Shown here: positions 10,650 through 22,464 of the stretch, one piece after another
Position numbering within the stretch: position 1 is the stretch's first letter
Layout of the letters: each line of letters starts with the position of its first letter
Source of the DNA: Datisca glomerata
Lineage: Eukaryota > Streptophyta > Magnoliopsida > Cucurbitales > Datiscaceae
DNA length: 64,000 nucleotides
Assembly (NCBI GenBank): GCA_003255025.1
Contig: QANY01008651.1
Span: forward strand, 1,143,801 to 1,207,800
Direction of reading: 5' to 3'
The notes under the pieces: model-generated
Databases searched by the model: none
What the model saw: the letters and a program-made list of their open reading frames with translations, nothing else
Told to the model about the DNA's origin: nothing
Made by a program: the position numbers and the translations under genes

Positions 10650-12030
10650 TAAAGAAAAAATGGAAGTATTCATCCACACTTCTAAAATATGAAAGAGTTG
10701 TCAAGATTGGAATAGTATTAAAGGAAGGTTCGGAAAAGAAACTCGTGGAATTTTTGACAAAAAATTATGTCACCTTCGCATGGTCCATTACTGACATGCC
10801 AGGCATATCCAAGCACCATGACTCATTGATTGGGTGTTAATCCTACTTATAAACCAGCGAGGCAAAAAAAGGCAAAAATTTAATCTAGAGTGCAATGCTG
10901 TAATCAATGAGGAAGTACAAAGACTCCTTAACGCAAGATTTATCATAGAAGCGCGATATCCAGATTGGCTAGCAAATGTCATAGTAGTTAAGAAGAAAAA
11001 TGGGAAGTGGAGAATCTGTATTGACTTCACAGATTTGAACAAGGAGTGCCCGGAAGACAGTTTCCTTTACCAAAAATGATCAGTTGGTAGACGTGACTGC
11101 ATGTCACGATATGCTAAGTTTTATGGATGTTCTTTCTGGATATAATCATATACTCATGCATCCATCAGATTGGAAAAAAACAGCCTTCATCATAAGGTGG
11201 AGAATTTATTGCTATAAGGTCATGCCTTTTAGCATTAAGAACACTAGAGGGACATATCAGGGCTTGTGAATTTAGAGAACACCAGGGAGCCAAAATGGAA
11301 GTATACATTAACGACATGCTCATTGAATCCCTTATAAAAGAGGACCACATGAAGGACCTTCAACAAGATTTTAAGGTACTCAACAAGTGTAAAATGAAAC
11401 TTAATGCCACAAAATGTACTTTTGGTGTATCGTCAGGAAATATTCTTGAGCACCTAGTAACACGACATGGGATAAAAGCCAATCCATAGTAGATTTGGGC
11501 AGTGATAGACATGTCAACACCCAAAAATATCAAGGAGGTGTAAAGACTGACAGGGAGATCGGCCGCACTCAGTCATTTTATTTCACGATCGTCAGACAAA
11601 TGTTTACCATTTTTAACATCCTTAAAGGAAGTAAGAAATTCGGGTGGATGGAGAAATGTGATAAGGTCTTTTTAGATCTTAAATGTTATTTAACATTACC
11701 ATCATTATTGGCAAAACTGAAAGATGGGGAGACTTTATATCTTTATATCTCCGTATTCGACGCAACAATATATTCTATTTTGATCTATGAGGAAGGCGGC
11801 GAGCATCAACCAATATATTATACAGGCCACACTCTTGTGGATGTAGAGACTCATTATTCAAAAGTTCAGAAGCTTGTGCTTGCACTCATCACTTCAGTAA
11901 GGAAACTCAGGCGTCACTTCCAAAGCCATTCGATAGTTGTTCGTACCAATAACCCCCTAAAGTTGTACTTAACAAACCTGACATTTCAGGAAGACTCATG
12001 AAATGGGTGGTGGAGCTAGGAGATTTGACA
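10650..12030 (+). pseudogene. pol: Gypsy 1 reverse transcriptase and first RNase H
   Basis: Fragments in several frames follow the normal order: TDMPGISKHH near 10790, RICIDFTDLNKECPEDSF near 11020, FMDVLSGYNHILMHPSDWKK near 11120, VYINDML at about 11300, LNATKCTFGVSSGNIL near 11400. Then come thumb and RNase H (FGWMEKCDKVF, YISVFDATIYSILIYEEGG, KLRRHFQSH) to about 12000. The polymerase site, normally Y-V-D-D, reads Y-I-N-D, so one catalytic aspartate is lost. Stops and shifts occur at 10840, 11079 and 11269. The domain ends at 12030 because a Helitron is inserted; coding resumes at 13282. Confidence 0.9.
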
Positions 12031-13281
12031 TCTTTTATATATATATATAATTGGGTATGTAACTCTCTCATGACATCACATGTCAATTTTCATGAGCTCA
12101 AATTATGTCACATGTCATTGTATATCCAATAAATTTATATTAAAATGGTTATATATTAAATACATAAAAATATTAATTACAAATAATGGAGTTTAGAATA
12201 ATATATAACAAGTTATCTTCTCAAAACTTTAATAATCAAGAAAAAACTCATCAACTTCCTATACCTTTTCTCTCCAATCGTTTTATATATATTAAATTTA
12301 GACAAAAATAGAAATATGTCATAATATATCGGAGGTATGAGAAATCTCTTACATGCACTATAATATAAAAATGATAAAATTTTTAACATTTTTTAACCAT
12401 GGTCGGTTCAATAAAAAATGTTTAACAATTTTTGAACCATGGTTGGTTCAATAAATATTAAACTACTATATCAGAATTTATATTTCTATACCTATATTTT
12501 TAAATTGACTAAAATTTGTAGATTAGAAAGAAAAAATTAATAAATTACTAATTAAGAGAATTTGATGCAGATTGTTGTGTGTGAATCATATTTATTTGAG
12601 ATAATGTGGCTGTTTAGGAATAAAATATTTGGATTACCTAGAGTTAGAAAATATGAATAGTAAATGAACTAAAATTGATTTTCATTTAATGAAACATAAT
12701 CAATAAAAGGTATACAATAAATATTTTTATTGAAAACCGTTGAAGTGGATTGTAGACATAAAATGTGTCTTTAAACTCTTCATTTTGGGCGTTAAAACTG
12801 ATAATTTAATTAGCAACTTTTTATTAATACAATGCAATTGACTTTTTGTTCCAAGGAATTCAGAAAGAAATGTGAAAAGATAAATGAAATGATTCAAGAC
12901 AAAAAAAAAGATGTCAAGTTAACTAAAGATTTATATCCATAATATTTATGGGAGAATTAAATATCGATGGTAAATCTTAATGCATGGCTTAAATGATAAT
13001 TATAAATATCAAAATATTCATTCACTTATTAATAGTAACGTTTTAGAGACTCACACGGTTGTCATAATAAGTAATTATTATGATGAATAAAATAATTATT
13101 TGTTAAACCAAAAGACTTATAATTTCGAGGCATATTGGTTGTTTTATAATTTTTTGAGTAAGTAATTTTTATTATAGTCTAAATTCTCATTTGTTTAAAA
13201 ATATTGTTATAAGATATTTTAATTAAAGATTATTTATAATTTTTATGAATAAACCTATGCGTAGCACGGACATTTACCTAG
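12031..13281 (+). mobile_element. Non-autonomous Helitron, 1251 bp
   Basis: The left end is TC preceded by A (12030/12031) followed by an AT run (TCTTTTATATATATATATAA), as in many plant Helitrons. The right end is CTAG at 13278-13281 followed by T. Eight bases before the CTAG ends a hairpin, CCTATGC-GTA-GCACGG (13254-13269), one mismatch from perfect. Insertion between A and T without target duplication is the Helitron rule. The flanks are consecutive parts of the Gypsy 1 RNase H region, so removal restores adjacency. The interior is AT-rich with no Rep/helicase coding, hence non-autonomous. Confidence 0.9.
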
Positions 13282-14022
13282 TATCTTCTAAACCACGTTT
13301 TGCAATTAGAGCTCAAGCTATAAAAGACTTTTATAGTGGAGATGACAAAGGCGTTGAACATGAGACTGTTAATACCATAACAATAGAACCCATGACAACT
13401 CAGGAGGGTTTTGTATGTGGATGGATCAGAGCAAGGTTAATATTGAAAACTCCTGAAGGAGTGATTATTAAACAATCACTCATATTTGGTTTTCGCACGT
13501 CGAATAACGAAGTCAAATATGAAGCATTGCTAGAAGAGATGAACATGGCTAAGACTATTAGGTCTTCTAATCTAATTGTTTTAAGTGACTCACAGTTGAT
13601 TGTGAATAAGGAAATGAGAATTATTAAACTAAAAATACTCGTATGAGCTCCTACCTCCAGAAGGTAATGCAACTTAAAGACTCATTTGAACGTTTTGACA
13701 CACAACAACTCCCCCAGAGTGAGAATAATCATGCCGACTCTTTGGCCAATTTGGCTTCAGCCATAGACACATATTTAAGGCAAACTGTCCCGGTTGAGTA
13801 CCTGGCAATACCTAGCTTATTTCAACTCACAACCAACAAAGAATCACCGATCATGGTCAATGAGTCACTACCAATAGAACCACCTCCGTCCGAAGATTCA
13901 TGGATGGATCCAATCAAGAAATACATCTCCAACAGGAAACGTCTTGAAGATAAGACATGGGAAAGAAAGGTTATGATGCATGAAACACGATACTCAATAA
14001 TAGTAGGAATACTTTACAGATG
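13282..14022 (+). pseudogene. Gypsy 1 second (archaeal-type) RNase H
   Basis: After the Helitron the coding sequence continues with SSKPRFAIRAQAIKDF, the linker before the second RNase H typical of Tat elements. The domain shows LKTPEGVIIKQSLIFGFRTS, NNEVKYEALL and VLSDSQLIVN, followed from 13643 by YLQKVMQLKDSFERF and NNHADSLANLAS. The first catalytic aspartate region (normally D-G-S-S) is not recognisable: the sequence reads FVCGWIRARL. A stop near 13645 separates two frames. RNase H would remove RNA from the RNA:DNA hybrid during reverse transcription. Confidence 0.85.
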
Positions 14023-14616
14023 ATCATTCTTCGGCCCATACCTTAGATGTCTCGACAAGAAAGAAACGTAATATGTATTAGCAAAATTCCGTAAAGGCTA
14101 ATGTGGCAATCATTTTGGAACACGCTCCCTAGCATACACAGCTAGTATGATGGAATAATTTTGGTCGACAATGGAGGTAGACGCAAAGGAGTATGGCGAC
14201 AATGTGATAAGTGCCAGCGCTTCGCACCAAGTTCATATCTACTAATGGAAGAGTTAAATCATATCCTAGTGCCTTAGTCATTCATGTAGTGATATGATAG
14301 GCCCCGCTAAAAAATATTTTTGTCTAATGGTAACTGATTATTTCTCTAAATGGGTAGAAGCTGGAGCTTATGCAAATATCAAGGACTTGGATGTTAAGAA
14401 TTTTTATGGAGACATGTAATTTGTCATTTTGACATTTCGAGAGTGATCGCAACTGACAATGGGCCTCAATTTACTGGCAACATACTAAAAAATTTCTGTA
14501 GAGATCTTAATATTCAACTTAGATATTCAAAATTGCATCACCCACAAGCAAATGGTCAAGCTGAAGCTTCAAATAAAACATTAGTCAATTCTCTGAAGAA
14601 AAGGCTCAATCAGGCT
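14023..14616 (+). pseudogene. Gypsy 1 integrase, N-terminal and core part
   Basis: A damaged zinc-binding part (around 14030-14250, many stops) is followed by the DDE core: VTDYFSKWVEAGAYANI near 14330, ATDNGPQFTGNILKNFCRDL from 14446, and QAEASNKTLVNSLKKRL near 14560, holding the two aspartates and the glutamate. The frame is cut at 14616-14621 by the LTR of copia copy A. The missing rest of the integrase follows that element from 24048. Integrase would insert element cDNA into the chromosome. Confidence 0.92.
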
Positions 14617-14621
14617 AATTG

Positions 14622-16523
14622 TGTTAGGATATATCTATAAAGTAACATGTATTAACTATTTATATGTATTTAGTTATTTCTCAGACGTTAGTATTATTTA
14701 ATTTTTATGAATAGATTGAAAGTTTTATTTTAAATTAAAGTGTGTTTGTAGATTACTTAAGTCCTGAAAATTCATCAAAGAACGAAGAGTGAAGATAGTG
14801 GTGTCTCCAGAAGAACTATTCTGAGAAAGTTCAGAATGATATTCGCAGTCTTAGAATCGACTGGACAATCGAATCTGATTACGACTGTTAGGTTGAACCA
14901 TTCAATGCCATGAGTGGAGACTCAAGCGGTTAACCTAGACATGTTATGAACATGTTGAATAGACTGGTAACAAATTAGTTTAGAACCCAAAACCGTTTAC
15001 CTAGCTCTAAATCTAATTGTTACATCTTAAGAGTATTTTCATAATTATCTTAATCCTGAGGCGAATACGTAGCTTAACTTAGTTAGTTGTAATATTTGAT
15101 ATGTCAAATGAGTGAGTTCGAATTGGCGGGCAGTATCTCAGCTGTTGGAATTGTAATTCAATTAAGTTGGAGTTACGTGATTCACAGATATGAAATTTGT
15201 GGTTGAGTTACGAATGCAATAATATCACCTCATACTTTATTGATGGGTGTGTGAATAAATTAAACTAGCCAGGTATTCAATGAATTGAGTCATCGATTAA
15301 GACTAGTGAATTGTATAAGATAATTCACTATTATGTTTTTCTTATTTACAGTCAATAAATGAGTTAAGAAAATAATAATAAGAAGGGTAAAATGGTAATT
15401 TTATATTACACTCTTGTTTCTGATATTCACAATGGGTATTATGTTAAAATGTTCTGTGGATCGTGAAAATAAAAAATGTTTATTTACACTAACAGAAAAA
15501 TAACACGCATGAATCGAGAGTTGATTCAGTATCGAATTGTCAGGATTAAATAGGTCAGGAATTTATGGAGATAAATTCACCGGGTATTTGAATCCTTAGC
15601 TTTGTTCATGTGGGTCCATTTGATCTCAGAAATAGCTCATGAGAACAGGAATAAAAAAACGAAGTAAATTGGATTAAAATGTGTTTTGGTGACAAGACAT
15701 ATTTCCTACACCTATATGTGATGAATGATGTCACTTAATTAGTTAACTGTGATTATTTATATTGAAATTAATTAGTTTATTATCTTCTATTTATTAGTTA
15801 ATTAGTAAATAAAAATAAATTAATTGATAATGATTAATTAAATCTATCAATTGGATTGATAAATTTCAATGCAACTCTAACACTGAGGAGATATACTGAT
15901 TTTCAGTAATTTGAATATATGAGGGTGAATTTTCAGAAATTTAAAATATATGTGTATATTTGTAAATATCAAAAAATAGATTTTATAAATATGTAATAGC
16001 AATTTGATTGCAGAGACAGAGATAAAGATATAGATCTCATATCAGATACAGACAAAAAGAGTTTTCTCCCATCCCTAGTGATTGCATGCCGATTGAGAGA
16101 GCATTGAAGGAAAAATATTCGATTTTTTCCTTCAATCGTTTTGAGAGCCCACACTCAAATTTTTACACAAAAATTTCGTGAGATATATTTCCGAAATTAA
16201 TGGGTTGTTGGTGGTGGATGAAATTCATAAATTGTTCTTGGAGTTCAAGTGCGTGATTGGGATCTCGAAGCTTGAAGAACATGAATAACGCTCGAAGGAA
16301 TTCTGGCAGTTCAGAAAATCTCTGATACAAAGTATAAGTGAAAAATTGTTTCTAATTTTATTTTTTCTTTTAATATCGTATATGCATAATCATATGTTGT
16401 TTGATTTTAGATTATTTAATCCAATTAAATAAGTTAATTGAATTTTTTTTGATATTCTGACCACGAACCGTTCGTGGTTCAAAGTTATTTTTTAGTTAAT
16501 TTTAAAACCTACCGATCCCAGCA
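14622..16523 (+). repeat. 5' LTR of copia copy A
   Basis: Begins TGTTAGGATATATC and ends CGATCCCAGCA, 1902 bp. The inner 1.6 kb aligns with the 3' LTR of the same element (22465-24047), with 44142-45937 and, inverted, with 4369-7221. Contains no gene. Confidence 0.93.
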
Positions 16524-18328
16524 ATTGGTATAAGAGCCATATGTTCTTGAATATACATATAGATATTTGAAATGAACGTATCGTGAATTTTGTGGATATT
16601 GACATATGATTTTATATGGTAGATTTTAAACTGTTTTGAATGTGTTATGTTATTGGATCCCTAACTATTGACTCTAGGCATTTTTATTTTAATTCAGAAT
16701 TGATGTACGCCGAATTTAAGACATAGAATTTTATGTAATTTATTTTTTTACAATAGTTATATTTTTTTATAAATGTGATGTAAGATCATCGTTGCCTTGA
16801 AACCGTCGCCAAAGCACTGTTCATGACGAAATCATTTTTCCTACTAGAATCACTATTCACACTAGTGTTACTATTTCGACAGCCGGTGATACTGTTTCAA
16901 CGTTGTCATCGCCGCTGTCCGCTACCGTGCCCTGCATGGTGACTAGGATTTGTAAAACCATAGCCGATAAAAATTAGAGTTTATGGAAGCCTTGTGATAT
17001 TTCACGATAACCCTTATTCTATTTTTTTATCTTTTAAAATTTTAAATTTTAAATTTTTAACGAATAAAAGATAATTATCAATTTTATCTTTATATCTTTT
17101 GAATTTTAAATTCAAAGATAATTATCTATTTTATCTTTTTATCTTTTAAATTTTGAATTCAAAAGATAATTATCAATGTTATCTTTTTATTTTATTATAA
17201 AAAGGAAAATGAGATTATTTAGTTAGAAAATATAGTTTTCCTTAATTAAAGGGTTTTAATCAAAATTTAAGTTTTGAATTTTTGAAATTTAAAATTTGAA
17301 ATTTAAGTTTTAAATTTGAATTTGAAAATCGGAATGGACTTTTGTAAAGAATTACAAAGTGGTGGGACAACATGAAAAAGAATGAGGAAATTACAGATGC
17401 CATGAAGATTAACTTATAAATTAAATTGTAATTTATTTATCATTCTTTTTGGGTTGTAATTAGAAATGAGTCAATATGGAGGTTAATTTTAAATGTATGA
17501 TTGAATTTTAATCGCGCATCATCATATAACATCTCATATCATCATATAACATCTCATATAGAACTAGGGATATGCCAATATCAAATTGCCATGTAGCATG
17601 TACATGCATCATTGTAGATTAATTTATAATGATTATAATTTAATTACAATGTCAAATTTATAATGGTTATGATTTTAAATTCGAATTTATAAATTTCATC
17701 ACGTTTTTCAAATTAATAAAAGTTATGTTTTGAAAAATAACCAAAAATCTAATTTTTTTCAACGACTAAGTGGGAGGGTCATTTACGTTGAAACGTTTCC
17801 AAGGTCTCCAATGCGAACTTAATCGTGCCACGAGGAATGGTTTAGAATCGCTCATAGCGGCATTCTCTTCAATAGGAGAAACTTTGGAGTCGTGTCCCTT
17901 TGAGTCATCGAGTTGCTTGAGAAGCTAAGACTTTTAAAGGAAGTGGTGGGGCAGGGCCATCCCATAGACGAGCTGTTAGTCCACAATAACTTTTAAGAAT
18001 CGATGCGTTGGTTAAACACTTAGACTGAAGCACATTGGAATCTCACTTATGGTCTAGTCAATGGGGCTATGGTGACCAAAACCATTGGTGATTGGTTAAG
18101 TTAGATGTGGATACATTTGAACGTTAACCAAACGAGAAGAGTCTCGATGCGATAAGAGATAGTTTGGACTTCATCCCTCCATGAGACAAGCTATCATTTT
18201 TTTTTATCGTAACATCATATGAAATATTTTTAATGGATTTTAAATATTTAAGTAGTTGCATCATGCATCATATTTTTCTAAACGATTGAGCATTTATTTA
18301 CACAAATTTATTTATTTTTTCGATAATC
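16524..18328 (+). other. Leader of copia copy A with primer site
   Basis: TGGTATAAGAGC at 16526-16537 is the initiator-tRNA-Met primer site with one change from TGGTATCAGAGC. The untranslated leader that follows is 1.8 kb. It holds the conserved GATGTACGCCGAATTTAAG motif at 16703-16720, then a copy-specific GC-richer block at about 16780-16940, then AT-rich repeats of the TTTAAATTTTGAATTC kind at 17030-17330. No gene is supported. Confidence 0.85.
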
Positions 18329-19003
18329 ATGTCAATATCCCCATTCTCAACTATCTTAAACGTGAACAATATTAACTGGTGATAATTATAGTGATTGTAA
18401 ACACAATCTTGATATCATACTGAAGATTGAAAACCACAAGTTCATACTCACCACCCCTTGTTCCTTTGAGCCTTTAAGTGAATCGACTCAAGAAGAAAAT
18501 GATGCTTATGCTTCTTGGCTACATTCTGATGAGATAGCCAGATATTATATCTTGGATTCTGTTAGCAATGTGTTGCAACAACAACATCATAATTTGGAAA
18601 CCACCGTTGATATGATGTTGAACATCACCCAAATGTTCGGAGATCAAGGTCGTTAAGCCAAACACGCAGTTGTGCGAAACCTTATGAACTGCAGGATAAA
18701 ATCTAAAACTCTTATTAGAGAACATATGATGCTGATCATTAGTTATCTATATGAGATGGGGATCATGGATGTTGAGGTTGATGGCAAGACTCAGGTGGAT
18801 ATGATCCTAGAGACTCTGCCTGATACCTTCAAGAACTTCAAACTTAATTATTTGATGAATAAGTAAAGATACTTGCTTCTTGAGATTATGAAGGAGTTAC
18901 AAACCGCTAAGACTTTGTTTGTAAAGGGCAAGAGGAAGACTGCAGAGGTTAACTTTACTGAAAGTAAGCCTTCCACCTCTGACGCTAAAAGGAAACATGA
19001 GAG

Positions 19004-19045
19004 GAGATTTTGAGTCTCGCGTGTCTACCATTTCACCACCAAGGC
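19004..19045 (-). pseudogene. trnL-CAA: trnL-CAA 5' fragment (plastid tRNA-Leu)
   Basis: The minus strand from 19045 reads GCCTTGGTGGTGAAATGGTA and continues through GACACGCGAGACTCAAAATCTC, the acceptor stem 5' strand, D arm and anticodon arm (CAA anticodon within ACTCAAAATC) of plastid tRNA-Leu(CAA). The variable arm, T arm and 3' acceptor strand are absent, as the insertion ends here. It cannot make a tRNA. Confidence 0.9.
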
Positions 19046-19393
19046 ATTTTGAAAGTGAATCATATTCCATGAATATAATATCTATCTAGTGTGATGTATG
19101 GAATATATGACAAAGGCATAATGTTGAGAATGCCCGTTGAATTGGAAGGAATAAGTTCGGCAGCGGATCATGAAATCTTGGCGATCTTCTCAATCTAATA
19201 AATGGGGAGTCCTCTTTGAAATCGTCCGCCCGGCACCCACCCCCGAGTATATGCTTCAACATGAATTAAATAAGGGTAGATTGATATAATAGAAACCTCT
19301 GGTAAAATGCCCCCCGTAACCCAGCAGATAAAGTACATTACATAGTCCGTTTTAGAGATTGGCGACTTACCCATTCAATGACTTTGGCAGTCA
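19004..19393 (-). other. Nuclear plastid DNA insertion (NUPT)
   Basis: About 390 bp with higher GC content than its surroundings interrupts copia gag and has no match in copies M or C. Its left end, read on the minus strand, is the first 42 bases of plastid trnL-CAA, and the rest lies upstream of that tRNA. I recognise only the tRNA part; that the remainder is the adjoining plastid spacer is inferred from continuity. A mitochondrial copy of plastid DNA as the source cannot be excluded. Confidence 0.82.
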
Positions 19394-19593
19394 GAATAAG
19401 GCTAAGAAGCAGAACTCAAAAGTTGCAAATGGTAAGGGCACTACAAGGTGGACATATTGTGAGACAAATGATCACTGTGGAGTCGATAATCATTGGATAC
19501 GCAACTACCTGGATTATCCCTAGCATATATCTTGGTCGAGTTCATCGTGTGTATAGGGAATAAAGCACTAGTATTGGCTGTATCAGTTGAAAC

Positions 19594-20840
19594 TTGATAA
19601 CGGTTATCCGTTTTTACGTGATGTTTATAATATCCCAGTCTTTGGGAATAACCTTATTTCTAATGCAAATTGAGAAAGGATTTGATCTTAAATTCATTGA
19701 TAAAAATATTGGTATTTTTAGAAATGAATGCCTAATTACAGTTGCACGCATGTTTAATAAACTGTTTCACATAAAACCAATAGCTCCAATAATATGTGAC
19801 ACTGAAATGAATAATGATTCATAAAGGGATAGTAAAAGTTTAAAGTATGACTCAACCAATCTAACTTATTTGTGGCACTTACGCCTTGGGCATATTAGTT
19901 CGAACATGATTAAAAGACTTGTGAAGGATGATCCTTTGCAAACTTTAAGTGTTGGATCACTACCCACATGCGAATCTTGTAATGAAGGCAAAATAACTAA
20001 GAGACATTTTCCAGTAAAAGGTGAAAGAGTCACTCAATGCCTTGAACTCATACATAGTGATGTATGTGGGCCATTGAATATCCAAGAAGGATGATGTTAT
20101 GAATACTTCATAACCTTCACTGATGACTACTAACGTTTTTGTCATGTTTATCTAATGCGTCAAAAGTCTAAAACTTTTGAAAAGTTCAAAGAGTATAAGT
20201 CCTTGGTTGAAAAACAATTAGAAAAACAAATCAAAACACTACGATCTGATCGTGGTGGAGAGTATTTGCTAGGAGAGTTCGAAGACTTTCTTAAGAAAGA
20301 ATGTATTCTTCCTCAACATACAACACCTGGTACGTCACAGCAGAATGGTGTGCCAGAGAGAAGGAATCGAACTCTGATGGATATGGTTAGATCCATGATG
20401 AGTTACTCATTCTTCCCAGATTTCTTATGGGGATATGCCTTGGAAACAATGACATATATTCAGAACCAAGTTCCATCGAAGATGGTGCCTGGTACACCAT
20501 ATGAAAGATGGTATGGACGAAAGTCGTCTATTAACCATTTTAAAATATGGAGGTGCCCAACACATGTTCTATTCTAAAACCAAAGATAAGCAAGTTGACC
20601 AGTCGTTCAGAATTATGCATGTTCGTCGAATATCCTAAAAGAACGAAGGGGTACATCTTTTACAATACGACTGACCAGAAAACATTCGTTAGCACAAATA
20701 CTCATTTTCTTAAAGAAGATTACATTCAAAGTGTACAGTCAAGAAGCATACTTATGCTAGAGGAATTATTGAGTGGGAGGACACCAACTCCTTAATCAGA
20801 AATTGTTTCTAATTCAATAATGGAAGAACCATGATAGGAG
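19594..20840 (+). pseudogene. copia integrase remnant (copy A)
   Basis: The GAG-pre-integrase zinc region (LWHLRLGHISSNMIKRL with CESC, about 19866-19985) is followed by the integrase core: LIHSDVCGPLN near 20048, [17 protein letters not shown] near 20247, and [19 protein letters not shown] near 20344, so the D, D and E residues are still present. The C-terminal part ([27 protein letters not shown]) reaches about 20795. Stops at 20092, 20132 and 20575 and a frameshift near 20560 inactivate it. Confidence 0.9.
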
Positions 20841-22464
20841 CCAAAGCCTATGTACCCTCAACACAGTGGGAGGGTTGTGAGACAACCTGAGAGGTATATG
20901 TCCTATGGAGAAGCTTTGACAGCTGTCTCAGATAAGGACCTTGATGAATCTATCTCCTACTCAGAGACCATGGCTGGTCCTGAAGCAAACTTATGGCAAG
21001 AAGCCATGAACGTTGAGATACATTCGATGTACTCAAACAAAGTCTGAAAGTTTGTAGATCCTCTTGAAGGGGTAAAACCCATAGGATGCAAATGGATCTA
21101 TAAGAAGAAAAAAAGTTTGGATGGAAATGTAAAAACATTCAAAGCGAGGCTAGTAGCCAATCGCCATACCTAAAAAGAAGGAATAAACTATGAAGATACC
21201 TTCTCACCTGTGGCCATGCTTAAATCCATCCGAATTCTTTTGTCCATTGCTACTGCCCTTGATTATGAAATCTGGAAAATGGACGAAAAGATTGCTTTTC
21301 TGAATGAAAATCTTGATGAGTGCATTTATATGGCTCAACCAGCGGGTTCATGGAGAAAGGCCAAGAGGGAAAAGTTTACGAACTGTAGAAGTCCATTTAT
21401 GGAATTAAGCAAGCGTCACGGTCGTCAAATAGTAGATTCGATGAAACTGTTAAGAACTATGGTTTTGAACAGTTAGTGGACGAGCTCTGTGTGTATATGC
21501 TGATACACGAAGGAAATGTGATTTTTCTAGTCTTGTACATAGATGATATTCTACTCATTGGGAATGATGTAGGAAAATTATCTGATGTCAAGATTTGGCT
21601 TGCAAAGTAATTTGATATGAAAGATCTTGGAGAAGCTACATTTATCTTAGGTATTCAGATCTTTTAAGATAGGAAGAACAGGATATTGACACTGTCTCAA
21701 GCATCTTATATTGATAAGGTGTTGGATCGCTTCAGTATGCAAAACTCCAAGAAATGATTTCTTCCTTTTTAGGCATGGAATCAGCCTTTCCAAGGAGCAG
21801 TCTCCCAAGACTCCTCAAGAAGAAGAAAACATGAGAAAGATTCGCTATGCTTCAATCGTAGGAAGTATCATGTATGCGATGCTTTGCACTAGACCATACA
21901 TTTACTATGTCATGGATGTGATGAGTCGTTTCCAATCTAATCTTGGAATTGAGCATTGGAACGTCGTCAAACATATCCTTAAGTAACTTAGGAGAACAAA
22001 GAATTACATGCTTGTGTATTCAGGTAGTGACTTGAATATGACGGGGTATACTGATTCCGATTTCCAAGCTAATAAGGATTCCAGGAGGTCCACTTTAGGC
22101 CCAGTATTCATCCTGAACAGTGGAGCAGTTGTATGGAGAAGTATCAAACAATCTTGCATTGCTGATTCTACCATGGAAACTGAATATGTGGCCACTTGTG
22201 AAGCTGCAAAAAAGGCTGTATGGCTTAGGAAGATCTTGAAGACTCTAGAAGTTATTTCAGATGCTAACAAATCTATGACACTTTATTATGATAATAGCGC
22301 GGCTATAGTTAATTCTAAGGAACCTAAAAGTAATAAGAGATCCACACACATAGAACGTAAATATCACCTGATTAGAAAAATTGTTCAGCGTGGAGACGTT
22401 GTGGTTACACATATTTTGACAGTTAATAACCTGACAGATCCATTCATAAAATCTTTAAGCAGTC
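20841..22464 (+). pseudogene. pol: copia reverse transcriptase-RNase H remnant (copy A)
   Basis: Starts around SGRVVRQPERYMSYGEAL and follows the copia order: GCKWIYKKKKSLDGN, FKARLVANRHT, INYEDTFSPVAMLKSIRILL, the catalytic motif LYIDDILL at about 21532 (aspartate pair kept), FDMKDLGEATFILGIQIF and LSQASYIDKVL. RNase H at 22008-22460 has GYTDSDFQANKDSRRSTLG, SCIADSTMETEYVA and THIERKYHLIRKIVQRGDV. There are stops at 21045, 21172, 21475 and 21985 and several frameshifts. The frame runs into 3' LTR sequence at about 22465 because the polypurine tract and the beginning of the LTR are deleted. Confidence 0.92.

Larger units (their letters stand above)
18329..19560 (+). pseudogene. gag: copia gag remnant (copy A), split by plastid DNA
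   Basis: The start at 18329 (MSISPFSTILNV) lies at the same place as in copies M and C. Gag continues with FEPLSESTQEENDAYASWL near 18460 and LPDTFKNFKLNYLMNK near 18820, broken by stops. At about 19004 the coding sequence is replaced by plastid DNA and resumes near 19394 with KAKKQNSKVANGKG and a degenerate zinc knuckle (YCETNDHCGVDNHWIRN). The protease segment after the knuckle is mostly deleted: the sequence jumps from the LDYP region to the EFIVCIGNKALV region, omitting the DSATT active site. Confidence 0.88.
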
